Shown here: positions 26,570-34,904 of the stretch, in pieces
Layout of the letters: every line of letters begins with the position of its first letter
Numbering within the stretch: position 1 is the first letter of the stretch
Translations under genes and position numbers: made by a program
The notes under the pieces: generated by a model
The model's database searches: none
What the model was told of the DNA's origin: nothing
What the model saw: the letters and a program-made list of their open reading frames with translations, nothing else
NCBI RefSeq assembly: GCF_900110135.1
Contig: NZ_FOCO01000008.1
Span: forward strand, 80,538 to 144,537
Length of the DNA: 64,000 nucleotides
Source of the DNA: Pseudorhodobacter antarcticus
GTDB taxonomy: Bacteria; Pseudomonadota; Alphaproteobacteria; Rhodobacterales; Rhodobacteraceae
Direction of reading: 5' to 3'

Positions 26570-27484
26570 ATGACCAAACCAAAGATCGGCTTTATCGGCC
26601 TTGGCTTTATGGGGGTCGGCATGGCCGCGAACCTTGTGGCCAAAGGATACCCCCTGATGGTGCGCGGCAACCGCAACCGCGCCCCCATTGACCGCCTGCT
26701 GGCCCTGGGCGCGGTGGAGGCTTCATCCCCCCGCGCCATGGCCGAGGCGTGCGACATCATCCATTTGTGCCTGCCCGACAGCCCGGCGGTGGAGGCTGTT
26801 CTGCGCGGCCCTGACGGCATCATGGCCAGTGGCAAGGCGGGCTTGATCGTGATCGACGCCACCACCGCCGACCCAAATTCCACCGTGGCATTGGCGGCGG
26901 AAATGGGGGCGTTGGGTATGGTGCTGGTCGATGCCCCCCTTGGCCGCACGCCAGCCGAGGCTGAGGCAGGCACGCTGGACGCCATGGTTGGCTGCGATGA
27001 TGCGGTGTTAGCGCAAATCCACCCCGTCATTTCCACATGGGCGGGCAATATCAACCACATGGGGCCAGTGGGGTCTGCGCACCGCATGAAACTGGTGATG
27101 AACTTTATCGGCATGGGCTATGCAGCGCTGTATTCCGAGGCGTTGGTGATGGCGGTGAAATCTGGCCTGTCGCCACAAGATGTGCAGCGGGTGATAGGCT
27201 CCTCGCGACTGACCAATGGGATGTTCGACAGCTTTATGAAATATGCCGTGGGTCGCGATGTGAATGCGCATAAATTCACCATCCAAAACGCGGCCAAAGA
27301 CACCCGTTATATCGCCGGCATGGCAATGGCTGCGGGTATGGCGAACCCGATGGGGGCCGCCATACGCAACGCATTTGCGCAGGCAGAGGCGGCGGGCAAG
27401 GGTGGCGATTATGTACCGTCGCTGTCTGATCACGTCGCCGCGTTGAATGGGTTGGACTTGGCTGCGGCGGTGAAAAAGGGCTAG
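26570..27484 (+). CDS. 3-hydroxyisobutyrate dehydrogenase-family beta-hydroxyacid dehydrogenase
   Basis: The 304-residue protein begins with the NAD(P) motif GFIGLGFMGVGMAANL. It contains the family signature LVDAPLGRTPAEAEAGTLDAMVGCD and the catalytic lysine in HRMKLVMNFIGMGY. Relatives include tartronate semialdehyde reductase (GarR), 3-hydroxyisobutyrate dehydrogenase and L-threonate dehydrogenase. It is the last gene of the TRAP operon, 12 bp after the DMT gene. A second member of the family, LtnD, lies at 45032. This copy probably oxidises or reduces another hydroxy acid of the same pathway. Confidence 0.88.
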   Translation: MTKPKIGFIGLGFMGVGMAANLVAKGYPLMVRGNRNRAPIDRLLALGAVEASSPRAMAEACDIIHLCLPDSPAVEAVLRGPDGIMASGKAGLIVIDATTADPNSTVALAAEMGALGMVLVDAPLGRTPAEAEAGTLDAMVGCDDAVLAQIHPVISTWAGNINHMGPVGSAHRMKLVMNFIGMGYAALYSEALVMAVKSGLSPQDVQRVIGSSRLTNGMFDSFMKYAVGRDVNAHKFTIQNAAKDTRYIAGMAMAAGMANPMGAAIRNAFAQAEAAGKGGDYVPSLSDHVAALNGLDLAAAVKKG

Positions 27485-27516
27485 GGTTTGCCGTGTGGCC
27501 AGCATGCCTGCGGCGC

Positions 27517-27537
27517 AGGTATTTTAGCCAAGATGAA
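27517..27537 (-). repeat. 3'-end repeat motif, copy 1 (end of azlD)
   Basis: On the minus strand this 21-bp stretch reads TTCATCTTGGCTAAAATACC plus one base. It supplies the last codons (F-H-L-G) and the stop of azlD. Near-identical copies end two other unrelated genes at 34645 and 48573. Confidence 0.7.
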
Positions 27538-27862
27538 ATTGCGAGGTCAGGTATTGCAGGCCCCACAGCGTGCCCATGCCCACCACAATCGCCCAGACCA
27601 CGCCCAGCCGCCAGCCAGCCCACATGGCGGCGGCAGCGGCGATCATGCGCAAAGGGTCCAGCTGGCCGCCGTTGGCAGCGGGCCAAAGGATCATCGGGGT
27701 AACAAGCGCGGGCAGCACCGCCACGCCGACATAGCGCAGATGCACCAGCAGCCAATCGGGCAATTGCCGCCCGCCTAGCAGGCCAAGGAAGGAAAAGCGG
27801 ATCAGATAGGTGCCAACGCCCAGCACCGCCGTTACAAACCAAAAGGTGCTGTCGGGGATCAT
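27524..27862 (-). CDS. azlD: AzlD-family branched-chain amino-acid exporter small subunit
   Basis: I start at the ATG at 27862, overlapping the azlC stop by four bases, giving 112 residues. Three or four hydrophobic segments and the family motif GVGTYLIRFSFLGLLGGRQLP with VGVAVLPALVTPMI identify AzlD, which with AzlC exports branched-chain amino acids. The last codons and stop come from a dispersed repeat. Position in the GntR-linked cluster raises the question of whether this pair exports something other than amino acids. Confidence 0.85.
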   Translation of the reverse strand: MIPDSTFWFVTAVLGVGTYLIRFSFLGLLGGRQLPDWLLVHLRYVGVAVLPALVTPMILWPAANGGQLDPLRMIAAAAAMWAGWRLGVVWAIVVGMGTLWGLQYLTSQFHLG

Positions 27863-28599
27863 AGCTCTGCCCCCCTTGCTTTGCGCCGCTGCCAAAACTC
27901 TACCTGCGCGCCTGCGATCATCGCCAGCACGGCCGCGATGATCAGGCCAAAATTCCATGGCACCCAGGCAAACGCCACCGCCGCCAGCACCGATACCCCC
28001 GCCGTCACGACATGGGGCAGAGTGCGCAGCATGGGGGCGACCAGCGCGATAAAGCAAATCGGCACCGCAAAATCGGGCGACAGAGACGTGGGAATCGCTT
28101 GGCCCAACAGCGCACCCAAAAAGGTGCAAATGTACCAAGGGATGCACACCACCACGATGCAACCAAAATAATAGGCGATCTTTTGGTCCAGCGGCATCTC
28201 TGGCTCCGCCTCAAACGTCTGCACGGATACGGCGAATGTTTGATCGACCATCACATAGGCCATCAACGCCCGCAGCCGCAAAGGCGCCGCACCGATATGC
28301 GGCACCAGTGCCGCCGAATACATCGCCATGCGCATGTTCACCGCGAGGGACGCCAGTAACACCACGAACACCGGTGCGCCTTCTTGCAACAGCGACAGTG
28401 CCGTGAACTGCGCCGACCCCGCAATCACAATCGCCGACATCGCTACGACTTGCAAAATATCCAACCCCGCATCGCGCGCCACCACGCCAAACAGCGTAGA
28501 AAACGGGATCACTACCACAATAAACGGGCTGCAATCCTTCAACCCCCGCCAAAAGGCCGCTTTGGTTTCGACACTTGCCATTTTGCCTGCAACTTTCAT
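27859..28599 (-). CDS. azlC: AzlC-family branched-chain amino-acid exporter large subunit
   Basis: The open frame reaches 28695, but the leader before 28599 is implausible and would cover the operator. I give 28599; the ATG at 28581, with GCAGG upstream, is equally possible. The protein has about 246 residues and six to eight membrane segments, with the AzlC pattern FIVVVIPFSTLFGVVARDAGLDILQVVAMSAIVIAGSAQFTALSLL. It is transcribed away from the IlvD/EDD dehydratase gene. The GntR-type palindrome at 28617 lies just upstream of its start, so it should belong to the regulon. Confidence 0.85.
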   Translation of the reverse strand: MKVAGKMASVETKAAFWRGLKDCSPFIVVVIPFSTLFGVVARDAGLDILQVVAMSAIVIAGSAQFTALSLLQEGAPVFVVLLASLAVNMRMAMYSAALVPHIGAAPLRLRALMAYVMVDQTFAVSVQTFEAEPEMPLDQKIAYYFGCIVVVCIPWYICTFLGALLGQAIPTSLSPDFAVPICFIALVAPMLRTLPHVVTAGVSVLAAVAFAWVPWNFGLIIAAVLAMIAGAQVEFWQRRKARGAEL

Positions 28600-28615
28600 C
28601 AATAGCGGTTGCGAT

Positions 28616-28628
28616 ATGGTATACCAAA
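28616..28628. promoter_or_regulatory. GntR-type operator between azlC and the IlvD/EDD dehydratase
   Basis: TGGTATACCA at 28617-28626, followed by AA, matches the core of the 18570 operator. It lies about 18 bp from the azlC start and about 46 bp from the dehydratase start, where one repressor dimer could control both directions. Confidence 0.78.
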
Positions 28629-28672
28629 ATGCAGTATAGCCGCAAATGCACCCGTAGCAGAAAGCACATACC

Positions 28673-30454
28673 ATGTCCGATACCCGCGCGCGCAAGAAAT
28701 ACCGCTCTCAGGAATGGTTCGACAATCCCAATAATCCGGGCATGACCGCGCTGTATCTGGAACGCTATTTGAACCAAGAATACACGCGCGAGGAATTGCA
28801 GGGCAACCGCCCCGTGATTGGCATCGCGCAAACCGGGTCGGACCTGACGCCGTGCAACAAAATCCATGTGTTTTTGATGGACCGCATCAAGGCAGGCATC
28901 CGCGATGCGGGCGGCGTGCCGATGGAATTTCCTGTGCATCCCATCCAGGAAACCGGCAAACGCCCCACGGCTGCATTGGACCGCAATTTGGCGTATTTGT
29001 CGCTGGTGGAGGTGCTGCACGGCTATCCGCTGGACGGGGTTGTGCTGACCACGGGCTGCGACAAAACCACGCCCGCGATGCTGATGGGGGCAGCCACCGT
29101 GGACCTGCCCGCGATTGCGCTGAACGGCGGCCCGATGCTGGACGGTTGGTGGAACGGCGAACGTACGGGGTCCGGCACCATCGTTTGGGAAAGCCGCCGT
29201 TTGCTGGCCGATGGCAAGATTGATTTGGAAGAATTCATGTCGCGGGTCTGCTCTTCCGCCCCCTCCCTTGGCCATTGCAACACCATGGGCACCGCCAGCA
29301 CGATGAACGCGATGGCCGAGGCGCTGGGCATGTCGCTGCCCGGCAACTCTGCGATTCCGGCCCCGTTCCGCGAACGTATGGCCATGGCCTATGCCACCGG
29401 AAAACGGATCGTTGAAATGGTGGAGGAGGATTTGAAACCCTCTGACATCCTGACCCGCAAAGCGTTTGAAAACGCAATCGTGGTCAACTCTGCGATCGGC
29501 GGCTCCACCAACGCACCGCCGCATTTGCAAGCGATTGCTCGGCACGCAGGCGTGGAATTGCACGTGACTGATTGGCAGAAAATCGGGTTTGACGTGCCGC
29601 TTCTCGCCAACATCCAACCCGCTGGCAAATACCTAAGCGAGAGTTTTTACCGCGCAGGCGGCGTTCCCGCCATCATGGGCGAACTTTACGCAGCAGGCCG
29701 TTTGCACGGCGATGCGATGACTGCCGCTGGCAAACCCGTGTCGGAAACCATCGGCCATTGGCGCAGCCGCGATACGGAAGTCATCCTGCCCTACGATGCC
29801 CCCATGCGCAAAAACGCTGGCTTTCTGGTGCTGTCCGGCAACCTGTTTGACAGTGCCTTGATGAAAACCAGCGTGATCAGTGCCGATTTCCGCAGCCGTT
29901 TCCTGTCGCAACCCGGCGCGGAAAACATCCATGAAGCCCGCGCCATCGTGTTTGAAGGCCCCGAGGATTACCACGACCGCATCAACGACCCCGCTTTGGG
30001 AATCGATGAACACTGCATCCTGTTCATCCGCAATGTTGGCTGCGTCGGCTATCCCGGCTCCGCCGAGGTAGTCAACATGCAGCCGCCAGATGCGATGATC
30101 AAAGCGGGCATCAACCACATGCCCACCGTGGGCGATGGTCGCCAATCGGGCACCTCCGAAAGCCCCTCCATCCTCAACGCCTCCCCCGAGGCCGTGGTGG
30201 GCGGCGGCCTTGCCCTGTTGAAAACGGGCGACCGCGTGCGGCTCGATCTGAACGCCAGCACTCTGAACGCTTTGGTCGATGACGCCGAATGGACCCAACG
30301 CCGCGCCGCTTGGGTCCCGCCAGAACTGCATCACCAAACACCGTGGCAAGAGATTTACCGCCAACATGTCGGCCAGCTTTCCGACGGCGGCTGTCTGGAA
30401 CTCGCCACAACCTATCACCGCGTGGTCAAGGATTTGCCGCGCGACAACCACTAG
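28673..30454 (+). CDS. IlvD/EDD-family sugar-acid dehydratase (arabonate/xylonate dehydratase type)
   Basis: The 593-residue protein matches the sugar-acid branch of the IlvD/EDD family in length and N-terminus (RARKKYRSQEWFDNPNNPGMTALYLERY). The three iron-sulfur cysteines are Cys61 (LTPCNK), Cys129 (TTGCDKTTP) and Cys202 (LGHCNTMGTASTMN). The C-terminal metal-site region reads GDGRQSGTSESPSILNASPEA. Relatives dehydrate L-arabonate, D-xylonate or related acids to 2-keto-3-deoxy acids. It is separated from the following SDR gene by only 10 bp, and a KDG-type kinase lies just beyond. A GntR-type operator sits 46 bp upstream. Confidence 0.9.
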   Translation: MSDTRARKKYRSQEWFDNPNNPGMTALYLERYLNQEYTREELQGNRPVIGIAQTGSDLTPCNKIHVFLMDRIKAGIRDAGGVPMEFPVHPIQETGKRPTAALDRNLAYLSLVEVLHGYPLDGVVLTTGCDKTTPAMLMGAATVDLPAIALNGGPMLDGWWNGERTGSGTIVWESRRLLADGKIDLEEFMSRVCSSAPSLGHCNTMGTASTMNAMAEALGMSLPGNSAIPAPFRERMAMAYATGKRIVEMVEEDLKPSDILTRKAFENAIVVNSAIGGSTNAPPHLQAIARHAGVELHVTDWQKIGFDVPLLANIQPAGKYLSESFYRAGGVPAIMGELYAAGRLHGDAMTAAGKPVSETIGHWRSRDTEVILPYDAPMRKNAGFLVLSGNLFDSALMKTSVISADFRSRFLSQPGAENIHEARAIVFEGPEDYHDRINDPALGIDEHCILFIRNVGCVGYPGSAEVVNMQPPDAMIKAGINHMPTVGDGRQSGTSESPSILNASPEAVVGGGLALLKTGDRVRLDLNASTLNALVDDAEWTQRRAAWVPPELHHQTPWQEIYRQHVGQLSDGGCLELATTYHRVVKDLPRDNH

Positions 30455-30464
30455 GGGCCGATCT

Positions 30465-31199
30465 ATGCAATCCATCATCATCACGGGCGCAGGCTCCGGC
30501 ATCGGCCGCGCCACGGCCACGGCTTTCCTTGACGCAGGCTGGCGCGTGGGCCTGCTGGGTCGCCGCGAGGCACCCTTGCAGGAAACCGCGAACGCCAACC
30601 CTAACGCTCTCATCCTGCCCGCCGATGTGACCAACCCAACCCAAGTCGACGCCGCCTTTGCCACAGCCGCCACCCAATGGGGCCACATCGACGCGCTCTT
30701 TAACAACGCCGGCGCATCGCTCCCCTCCACCCTGATTGATGAGATTAATGTCGACGATTGGCTCCACCTCTCCAACGTCAACATCACGGGCATGTTCCTG
30801 TGCGCCCGCGCCGCCTTTCGCCACATGCGCACCCAAACCCCGATGGGCGGGCGCATCATCAACAACGGGTCCATTTCCGCCCATGTCCCGCGCCCCGGCT
30901 CTGCGCCTTACACCATGTCAAAACACGCGGTCACGGGCCTCACCCGCACCCTGTCGCTGGATGGTCGCCCCTTTAACATCGCCTGCGGTCAAATTGACAT
31001 CGGCAACGCGCTAACCGATATGGCCGTGGCGATGACCAAAGGGGTCCCCCAAGCGAACGGCACCAACGCGGTGGAACCCGTGATGGACGTGAAACACATC
31101 GCCACGTCCATCCTGCACATGGCCGGCCTGCCACTCGATACCAACGTGCAGTTTATGACCGTGATGGCCAGCGCCATGCCCTTCATCGGGCGCGGCTAA
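30465..31199 (+). CDS. SDR-family NAD(P)-dependent oxidoreductase
   Basis: I start at the ATG at 30465, just before the cofactor motif IITGAGSGIGRATATAF, giving 244 residues; the longer open frame upstream lies inside the dehydratase gene. The classical SDR marks are NNAGAS, serine in NGSISAHVP, and the Y-x3-K catalytic pair in PYTMSKHAVTG. It is co-transcribed with the IlvD/EDD dehydratase, so it probably oxidises the sugar lactone or alcohol before dehydration, or reduces an intermediate. It ends before the hairpin at 31231. Confidence 0.88.
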   Translation: MQSIIITGAGSGIGRATATAFLDAGWRVGLLGRREAPLQETANANPNALILPADVTNPTQVDAAFATAATQWGHIDALFNNAGASLPSTLIDEINVDDWLHLSNVNITGMFLCARAAFRHMRTQTPMGGRIINNGSISAHVPRPGSAPYTMSKHAVTGLTRTLSLDGRPFNIACGQIDIGNALTDMAVAMTKGVPQANGTNAVEPVMDVKHIATSILHMAGLPLDTNVQFMTVMASAMPFIGRG

Positions 31200-31230
31200 A
31201 TCATCTCTTTCTAAATATCCTCAGGGGGTT

Positions 31231-31251
31231 AAGGGGGCAGAATGCCCCCTT
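31231..31251. terminator. Bidirectional hairpin between convergent SDR and KDG kinase genes
   Basis: A 9-bp perfect stem (AAGGGGGCA / TGCCCCCTT) with a GAA loop lies 31 bp after the SDR stop. It overlaps the stop codon of the minus-strand kinase. The T run is short, so termination strength is uncertain. Confidence 0.65.
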
Positions 31252-32161
31252 ACTCAAAAACCTCACACAGCGCCCCGCGCTGCCCAATCACCCGCGCCGC
31301 CAACTGCGCGCCCGCCCGCACTGACGCCGCCGCATCGCCGCCCACCAACCACGCGCTCAAAAAACCCGCGTTAAAACTGTCGCCCGCCGCCGTGCTGTCC
31401 ACCACGGCAACCCCAACCTCCGGCGCGTGCAACCCAACGACCCCATCCTCCAGCGTCATCATCTCCCCGCCGCCATTCTTCACCACAACCAACCCGGCTC
31501 CAGCCTTGGCATAGCGTGCCGCCGTCGCCGCCACATCCACATCACCAAAAAACGCTGCCTCATCCTCATGCGATGGCAACACGATGTCCGACAGCGCCGC
31601 CGCCTGCATCACCACATCACACATCGTCGCCGTGTCATCCCACAGCCGGGGCCGCAAGTTCGGGTCAAACACCACTACGGCCCCTGCCGCACGCGCCACG
31701 CGCAACGCCGCAAACAGCACGTCCCGCCCATCCCCTTCCAAGATCGCCAAGGTGATCCCCGACAAATACACCACCCCCGCGCCGTCCAACCCCCGCGCCA
31801 ACCGCCCCGCATCTGCCAGCAACCGCGCCGCCGACTGCCCGCGCCAATAGGCAAAGCTGCGCTCACCGTCCCGCAATTCGATCATATAAAGCCCCACGGT
31901 CCGCCCCGGCAGCCGCGCGATATGGCCCACGCCAATCCCCGCCGCACCCAAAAACCCGACCATCCGATCCGACACCCCATCCTGCCCCAGCGCCGTGAAA
32001 TACTCCACCGACCAGCCCTCGGGCAAAACCCGGCGCGCATACCACGCGGTGTTCAGCGTATCCCCCGCAAACCCCATCTGGTACGCGCCGCCCGCCAATG
32101 GTGCCATCTCCACCATCGCTTCACCAATCGCCACCATCCGCTGCATCTTTGGCCGCATCAT
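31250..32161 (-). CDS. kdgK: PfkB-family sugar kinase, 2-keto-3-deoxygluconate kinase-like
   Basis: The likely start at 32161 overlaps the stop of the upstream gene (ATGA) and gives 303 residues; an ATG at 32182 is possible. The N-terminal MVAIGEAMVEMAP and GFAGDTLNTAWYARR are typical of KDG kinases. The C-terminal PfkB signature DSTAAGDSFNAGFLSAWL contains the catalytic Asp. It phosphorylates 2-keto-3-deoxy sugar acids, the product expected from the IlvD/EDD and UxaA-type dehydratases nearby. It is coupled to the DUF2478 gene rather than to the dehydratase operons. No KDPG aldolase gene is present in the window. Confidence 0.85.
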   Translation of the reverse strand: MMRPKMQRMVAIGEAMVEMAPLAGGAYQMGFAGDTLNTAWYARRVLPEGWSVEYFTALGQDGVSDRMVGFLGAAGIGVGHIARLPGRTVGLYMIELRDGERSFAYWRGQSAARLLADAGRLARGLDGAGVVYLSGITLAILEGDGRDVLFAALRVARAAGAVVVFDPNLRPRLWDDTATMCDVVMQAAALSDIVLPSHEDEAAFFGDVDVAATAARYAKAGAGLVVVKNGGGEMMTLEDGVVGLHAPEVGVAVVDSTAAGDSFNAGFLSAWLVGGDAAASVRAGAQLAARVIGQRGALCEVFE

Positions 32162-32646
32162 CGCCCCATCTCCTCCCGACAAAATCCCAAAACGTCCGCG
32201 TCAACCGGGGCCAACGCTCGGCCCATCCCATCCGCAAATTCCTCAAACGCCGCCAAATACCCGTCCCCCACGGACAACAGCACGGGCACCCCCGCGCCCA
32301 ACGCCGCCCCAATCAAAGGTCGAAACCCGCGCCCCGCCGCCTCTTGCTTGCCAAACTTGTTCACAATCACCACATCTGCCCCTGCGGTCAGCTGCGCTTC
32401 AACCAATCCCACCGCGCGCTCCAACCCCGCCGCATCCAACCGGCACCCGCGCGACAACGTCCCCAGCGACTGGCTAATCCGCACCAAATCCCCGCCCAAA
32501 ACCTGCAAATCCATCGCCCCGCGCGCGCCTGTATTCACCTGCACCACACCCGCCACGCGCACGCCCTCAGCCTGCAACGCCGCCGCCACGCAACCCAATA
32601 AATCATTCGCCTGCCCCTCGGCAAACCCGGTGATATAGCCCAGCAT
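32158..32646 (-). CDS. DUF2478-type putative nucleotide-binding protein
   Basis: The 162-residue protein has the layout of DUF2478 proteins: a start of MLGYITGFAEGQANDLLGCVAAALQAEGVRVAGVVQVN, the conserved block VVIVNKFGKQEAAGRGFRPLIGAALGAGVPVLLSV, and no membrane segment. The family is P-loop-NTPase related and often found near molybdenum genes. Here mobA lies 580 bp away on the other strand, but this gene is translationally coupled to the KDG-type kinase. The function is not known. The P-loop itself is degenerate. Confidence 0.7.
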   Translation of the reverse strand: MLGYITGFAEGQANDLLGCVAAALQAEGVRVAGVVQVNTGARGAMDLQVLGGDLVRISQSLGTLSRGCRLDAAGLERAVGLVEAQLTAGADVVIVNKFGKQEAAGRGFRPLIGAALGAGVPVLLSVGDGYLAAFEEFADGMGRALAPVDADVLGFCREEMGR

Positions 32647-32696
32647 CGCGGCCCTCTTGCAAACTCAACCACTGGCATACAAGATACCCAAACCTG

Positions 32697-33227
32697 ATGA
32701 AAGCACCCATCCCCCCTATGATCACCGCACGTTTCACAGTGACCAAAGATGAACTGGCCGAAGGGCTTGGCGTTTCCAGACACTTGCTTTTGACCCCCAC
32801 CCAGCGCGGCATCATAAAAGGCTGGTCGATCTGGCGCGACTTTCTGTCAGGTATGGCCCCGTTGCTGCTATTCTGGGCAATCAGCATCATCGCCACGGGT
32901 CAAACCACCCTCGCCCCTTGGCTTATTGCGATCGGTGTCACAGCTACCTTTGCCAATATGCAATATTACCGGGTTTTGGTGGCTTGGATGGCCGCCAATG
33001 CAACAAGCGCCCCTGTTGAGACCGAGTTGACAGCCTCCGAAAGCGGTGTTGCACTCCGCGCACCTGCCGAGACACGTCATCTTGAATGGCCCGCGACCCA
33101 AGGCATCATCAAAGGTAAAACAGCGATCTTTCTCAACGTCAGTGGCGCGGTTTACCCCCTGCCTCTGCGCGCGCTGGAAAACCCCGATGCCACCTTCGCC
33201 CAACTCACCGCTTGGCGCGGTACATGA
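32697..33227 (+). CDS. Small membrane protein with two transmembrane helices (YcxB-like architecture)
   Basis: A 176-residue protein that I cannot assign firmly. Residues about 50-67 and 72-90 form two membrane helices. The N-terminal tail (ARFTVTKDELAEGLGVSRH) and the C-terminal half (SGVALRAPAETRHLEWPATQGIIKGKTAIFLNVSGAVYPLPLRAL) are soluble. The C-terminal pattern resembles YcxB-like domains, which have no known biochemical role. It overlaps mobA by four bases, so the two are co-translated. The ATG at 32718 is an alternative start. Confidence 0.65.
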   Translation: MKAPIPPMITARFTVTKDELAEGLGVSRHLLLTPTQRGIIKGWSIWRDFLSGMAPLLLFWAISIIATGQTTLAPWLIAIGVTATFANMQYYRVLVAWMAANATSAPVETELTASESGVALRAPAETRHLEWPATQGIIKGKTAIFLNVSGAVYPLPLRALENPDATFAQLTAWRGT

Positions 33228-33817
33228 CCCCCCAAATCTTCCCCGCAATCATCCTCGCAGGTGGCCGCGCAACCCGCATGGGCGGTGGTGACAAAGGGCT
33301 CTTGATGCTCAACGGCCAAACCCTGCTCGCCCATGTTATCGCGCGGCTGCACCCCCAATGCGCGCCCCTTGCGATCAACGCCAATGGCGATGCCGCGCGC
33401 TTCGCACAGTTCAACCTGCCCATCCTGCCCGACACCATCCCAGATCACGCAGGCCCGCTGGCAGGCATCCTCGCAGGCATGGATTGGGCGGCCAGCTTCG
33501 GCCACCCCGCCCTCATCACCGCCGCCGCCGACACGCCGTTTTTCCCGCAAAACCTCGCTGAAATGCTGCACGCCAACGCAGGCCCCAGCGGTCTGTGCAT
33601 CGCCGCCACGGCCGACGGCCTGCACCCCACGTTCGCTCTCTGGCCCACGCATTTGCGCGACGATCTGCGCAGCGCCCTCACCCATGGCCAGCGCAAAGTC
33701 CGCGATTTCACCACCCGTCACAGCGCCACCACCGCCACGTTCGACGCCGCGTTTGACCCGTTCTTCAACATTAACACGCCCAACGACCTTATCACCGCGC
33801 AAAACCATGCAGTTTGA
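33224..33817 (+). CDS. mobA: Molybdenum cofactor guanylyltransferase MobA
   Basis: Starting at the ATG that overlaps the previous stop (ATGA), the protein has 197 residues. It carries the nucleotidyltransferase motif ILAGGRATRMGGGDKGLLMLNGQTLLAHV, then DHAGPLAGILAGMDWA and the metal-site region TAAADTPFFP, and ends with FFNINTPNDL. MobA attaches GMP to molybdopterin to give the MGD cofactor of DMSO-reductase-type enzymes in the cytoplasm. No molybdoenzyme is encoded in the window. The following gene overlaps its end by 11 bp. Confidence 0.9.
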   Translation: MTPQIFPAIILAGGRATRMGGGDKGLLMLNGQTLLAHVIARLHPQCAPLAINANGDAARFAQFNLPILPDTIPDHAGPLAGILAGMDWAASFGHPALITAAADTPFFPQNLAEMLHANAGPSGLCIAATADGLHPTFALWPTHLRDDLRSALTHGQRKVRDFTTRHSATTATFDAAFDPFFNINTPNDLITAQNHAV

Positions 33818-34667
33818 CAACATCCTGATCGTCGATTGGTCCGGCGGCAATGACCGTGGCAAATCCCCGAAAAAAGACGCAATCTGGTCCACCCTCATCG
33901 ATGGCAGCACCCCCGTCAAACCCATCTACCACCGCAACCGCCAAGTGGTGGAAGCCTACCTCCACGCCCTCTGCACAGAAATCCTCGCAAAAAACCAAAC
34001 CCTCCTCGCAGGCTTCGATTTCCCCTTCGGCTACCCCGGCACGTTCGCCGCACAAATCACAGGCAGCGAAAATCCCTTGGCCTTGTGGGACCATTACGCC
34101 GCCCACCTCACCGACACACCAACTCAAAACAACCGCTTCGCCCTCGCCAACCAACTCAACCAACTTTTCCCCGGCATTGGTCCATTCTGGTTCAACGCAA
34201 CAAAACAAACCCTGCCGCACCTGCCGCACAAAGGCACCGCCCGCACCAACCATGGCCTGCCCGAAAAGCGCTTATCTGAAACCATGGCAAAAGGTGCTTT
34301 CACCTGCTGGCAACTCGGCGGGGCAGGGGCCGTCGGCTCCCAAGCCATAACGGGCATGGCCAGCCTCTCCCGCCTGCGCGCAGCTTTCCCCACCCAAATC
34401 GCGGTCTGGCCGTTCGCCCCCCTCACCAAACCGATCACGCTGGTCGAGGTGTGGCCCTCCCTTTACGCCCCAGAAATCCGCGCCGCCCAACACCTCGATG
34501 AAATCAAAGACGCCGCCCAAACCCGCATCACCGCCCAAATCATCGCCGCCGCGCAATCAGGCGGCACGCTGGCAACCCACCTCGCCGCCCCCCCCGCCAT
34601 CGCGCAAAAAACCGAAGGCTGGATTCTGGGCCTGCCCTGCCCAATTCATCTTGGCAAAAATACCTAG
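33807..34667 (+). CDS. Conserved hypothetical protein, mobA-coupled (VDWSGG motif)
   Basis: The 286-residue soluble protein overlaps mobA by 11 bp. Its N-terminus ILIVDWSGGNDRGKSPKKDAIW and the later AGFDFPFGYPGTFA look like the acidic strands of an RNase-H-like fold, somewhat like DUF429 proteins, but I cannot name a family with confidence. Other visible blocks are FWFNATKQTLPHLPHKG and WQLGGAGAVGSQAITGMASLSRL. The coupling suggests a role tied to molybdenum cofactor, or simply shared expression. The last residues (HLGKNT) and stop come from a dispersed repeat at 34645. Confidence 0.7.
   Translation: MQFDNILIVDWSGGNDRGKSPKKDAIWSTLIDGSTPVKPIYHRNRQVVEAYLHALCTEILAKNQTLLAGFDFPFGYPGTFAAQITGSENPLALWDHYAAHLTDTPTQNNRFALANQLNQLFPGIGPFWFNATKQTLPHLPHKGTARTNHGLPEKRLSETMAKGAFTCWQLGGAGAVGSQAITGMASLSRLRAAFPTQIAVWPFAPLTKPITLVEVWPSLYAPEIRAAQHLDEIKDAAQTRITAQIIAAAQSGGTLATHLAAPPAIAQKTEGWILGLPCPIHLGKNT
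34645..34665 (+). repeat. 3'-end repeat motif, copy 2
   Basis: The 21-bp stretch beginning TTCATCTTGGCAAAAATACC encodes the final I/H-L-G-K-N-T of the mobA-coupled protein and runs into its TAG stop. Copies end azlD (27517) and otnI (48573). Confidence 0.7.
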
Positions 34668-34673
34668 AAATCC

Positions 34674-34904
34674 TCAGCCGCGACAAATCAAATACGCCTG
34701 CCCGCCCGCAACCTCAGCCATGCCCAAAAACCCATGCCCGCCCTGTGTGCAAAAATGCGGCAAATCCACCACCGCCATCGGGTCACTCGCCAAAACCCGC
34801 AGCACTGCGCCGGGTTTCATCCCCATCAACGCTTTGCGCGCGCGCAAAACGGGCAGGGGGCACAACAGCCCCAGCGCGTCCACTTCCACGTCCCAATCGC
34901 TCAC
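34674..34904 (-). CDS. TusA-family sulfur carrier-like protein
   Basis: This 76-residue protein has the TusA core: a beta strand, then LLCPLPVLRARKAL with the sulfur-carrying Cys15 in the CPxP motif, and a C-terminal RVLASDPMAVVDLPHFC segment. Members accept persulfide sulfur from cysteine desulfurases and pass it to tRNA modification, molybdenum cofactor or sulfur oxidation systems. Its start overlaps the stop of the Rieske gene by four bases (ATGA), so it belongs to that operon. A cysteine-desulfurase-like PLP protein opens the same cluster at 42675, a possible partner, but that is inference. Confidence 0.85.
   Translation of the reverse strand: MSDWDVEVDALGLLCPLPVLRARKALMGMKPGAVLRVLASDPMAVVDLPHFCTQGGHGFLGMAEVAGGQAYLICRG

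Noticed and set aside
32673..32682. TGGCATACAA, an 8 of 10 match to the GntR operator core, upstream of the DUF2478-kdgK pair
   Set aside because: It is not palindromic and lacks the flanking T and A bases; too weak to call a fourth site.
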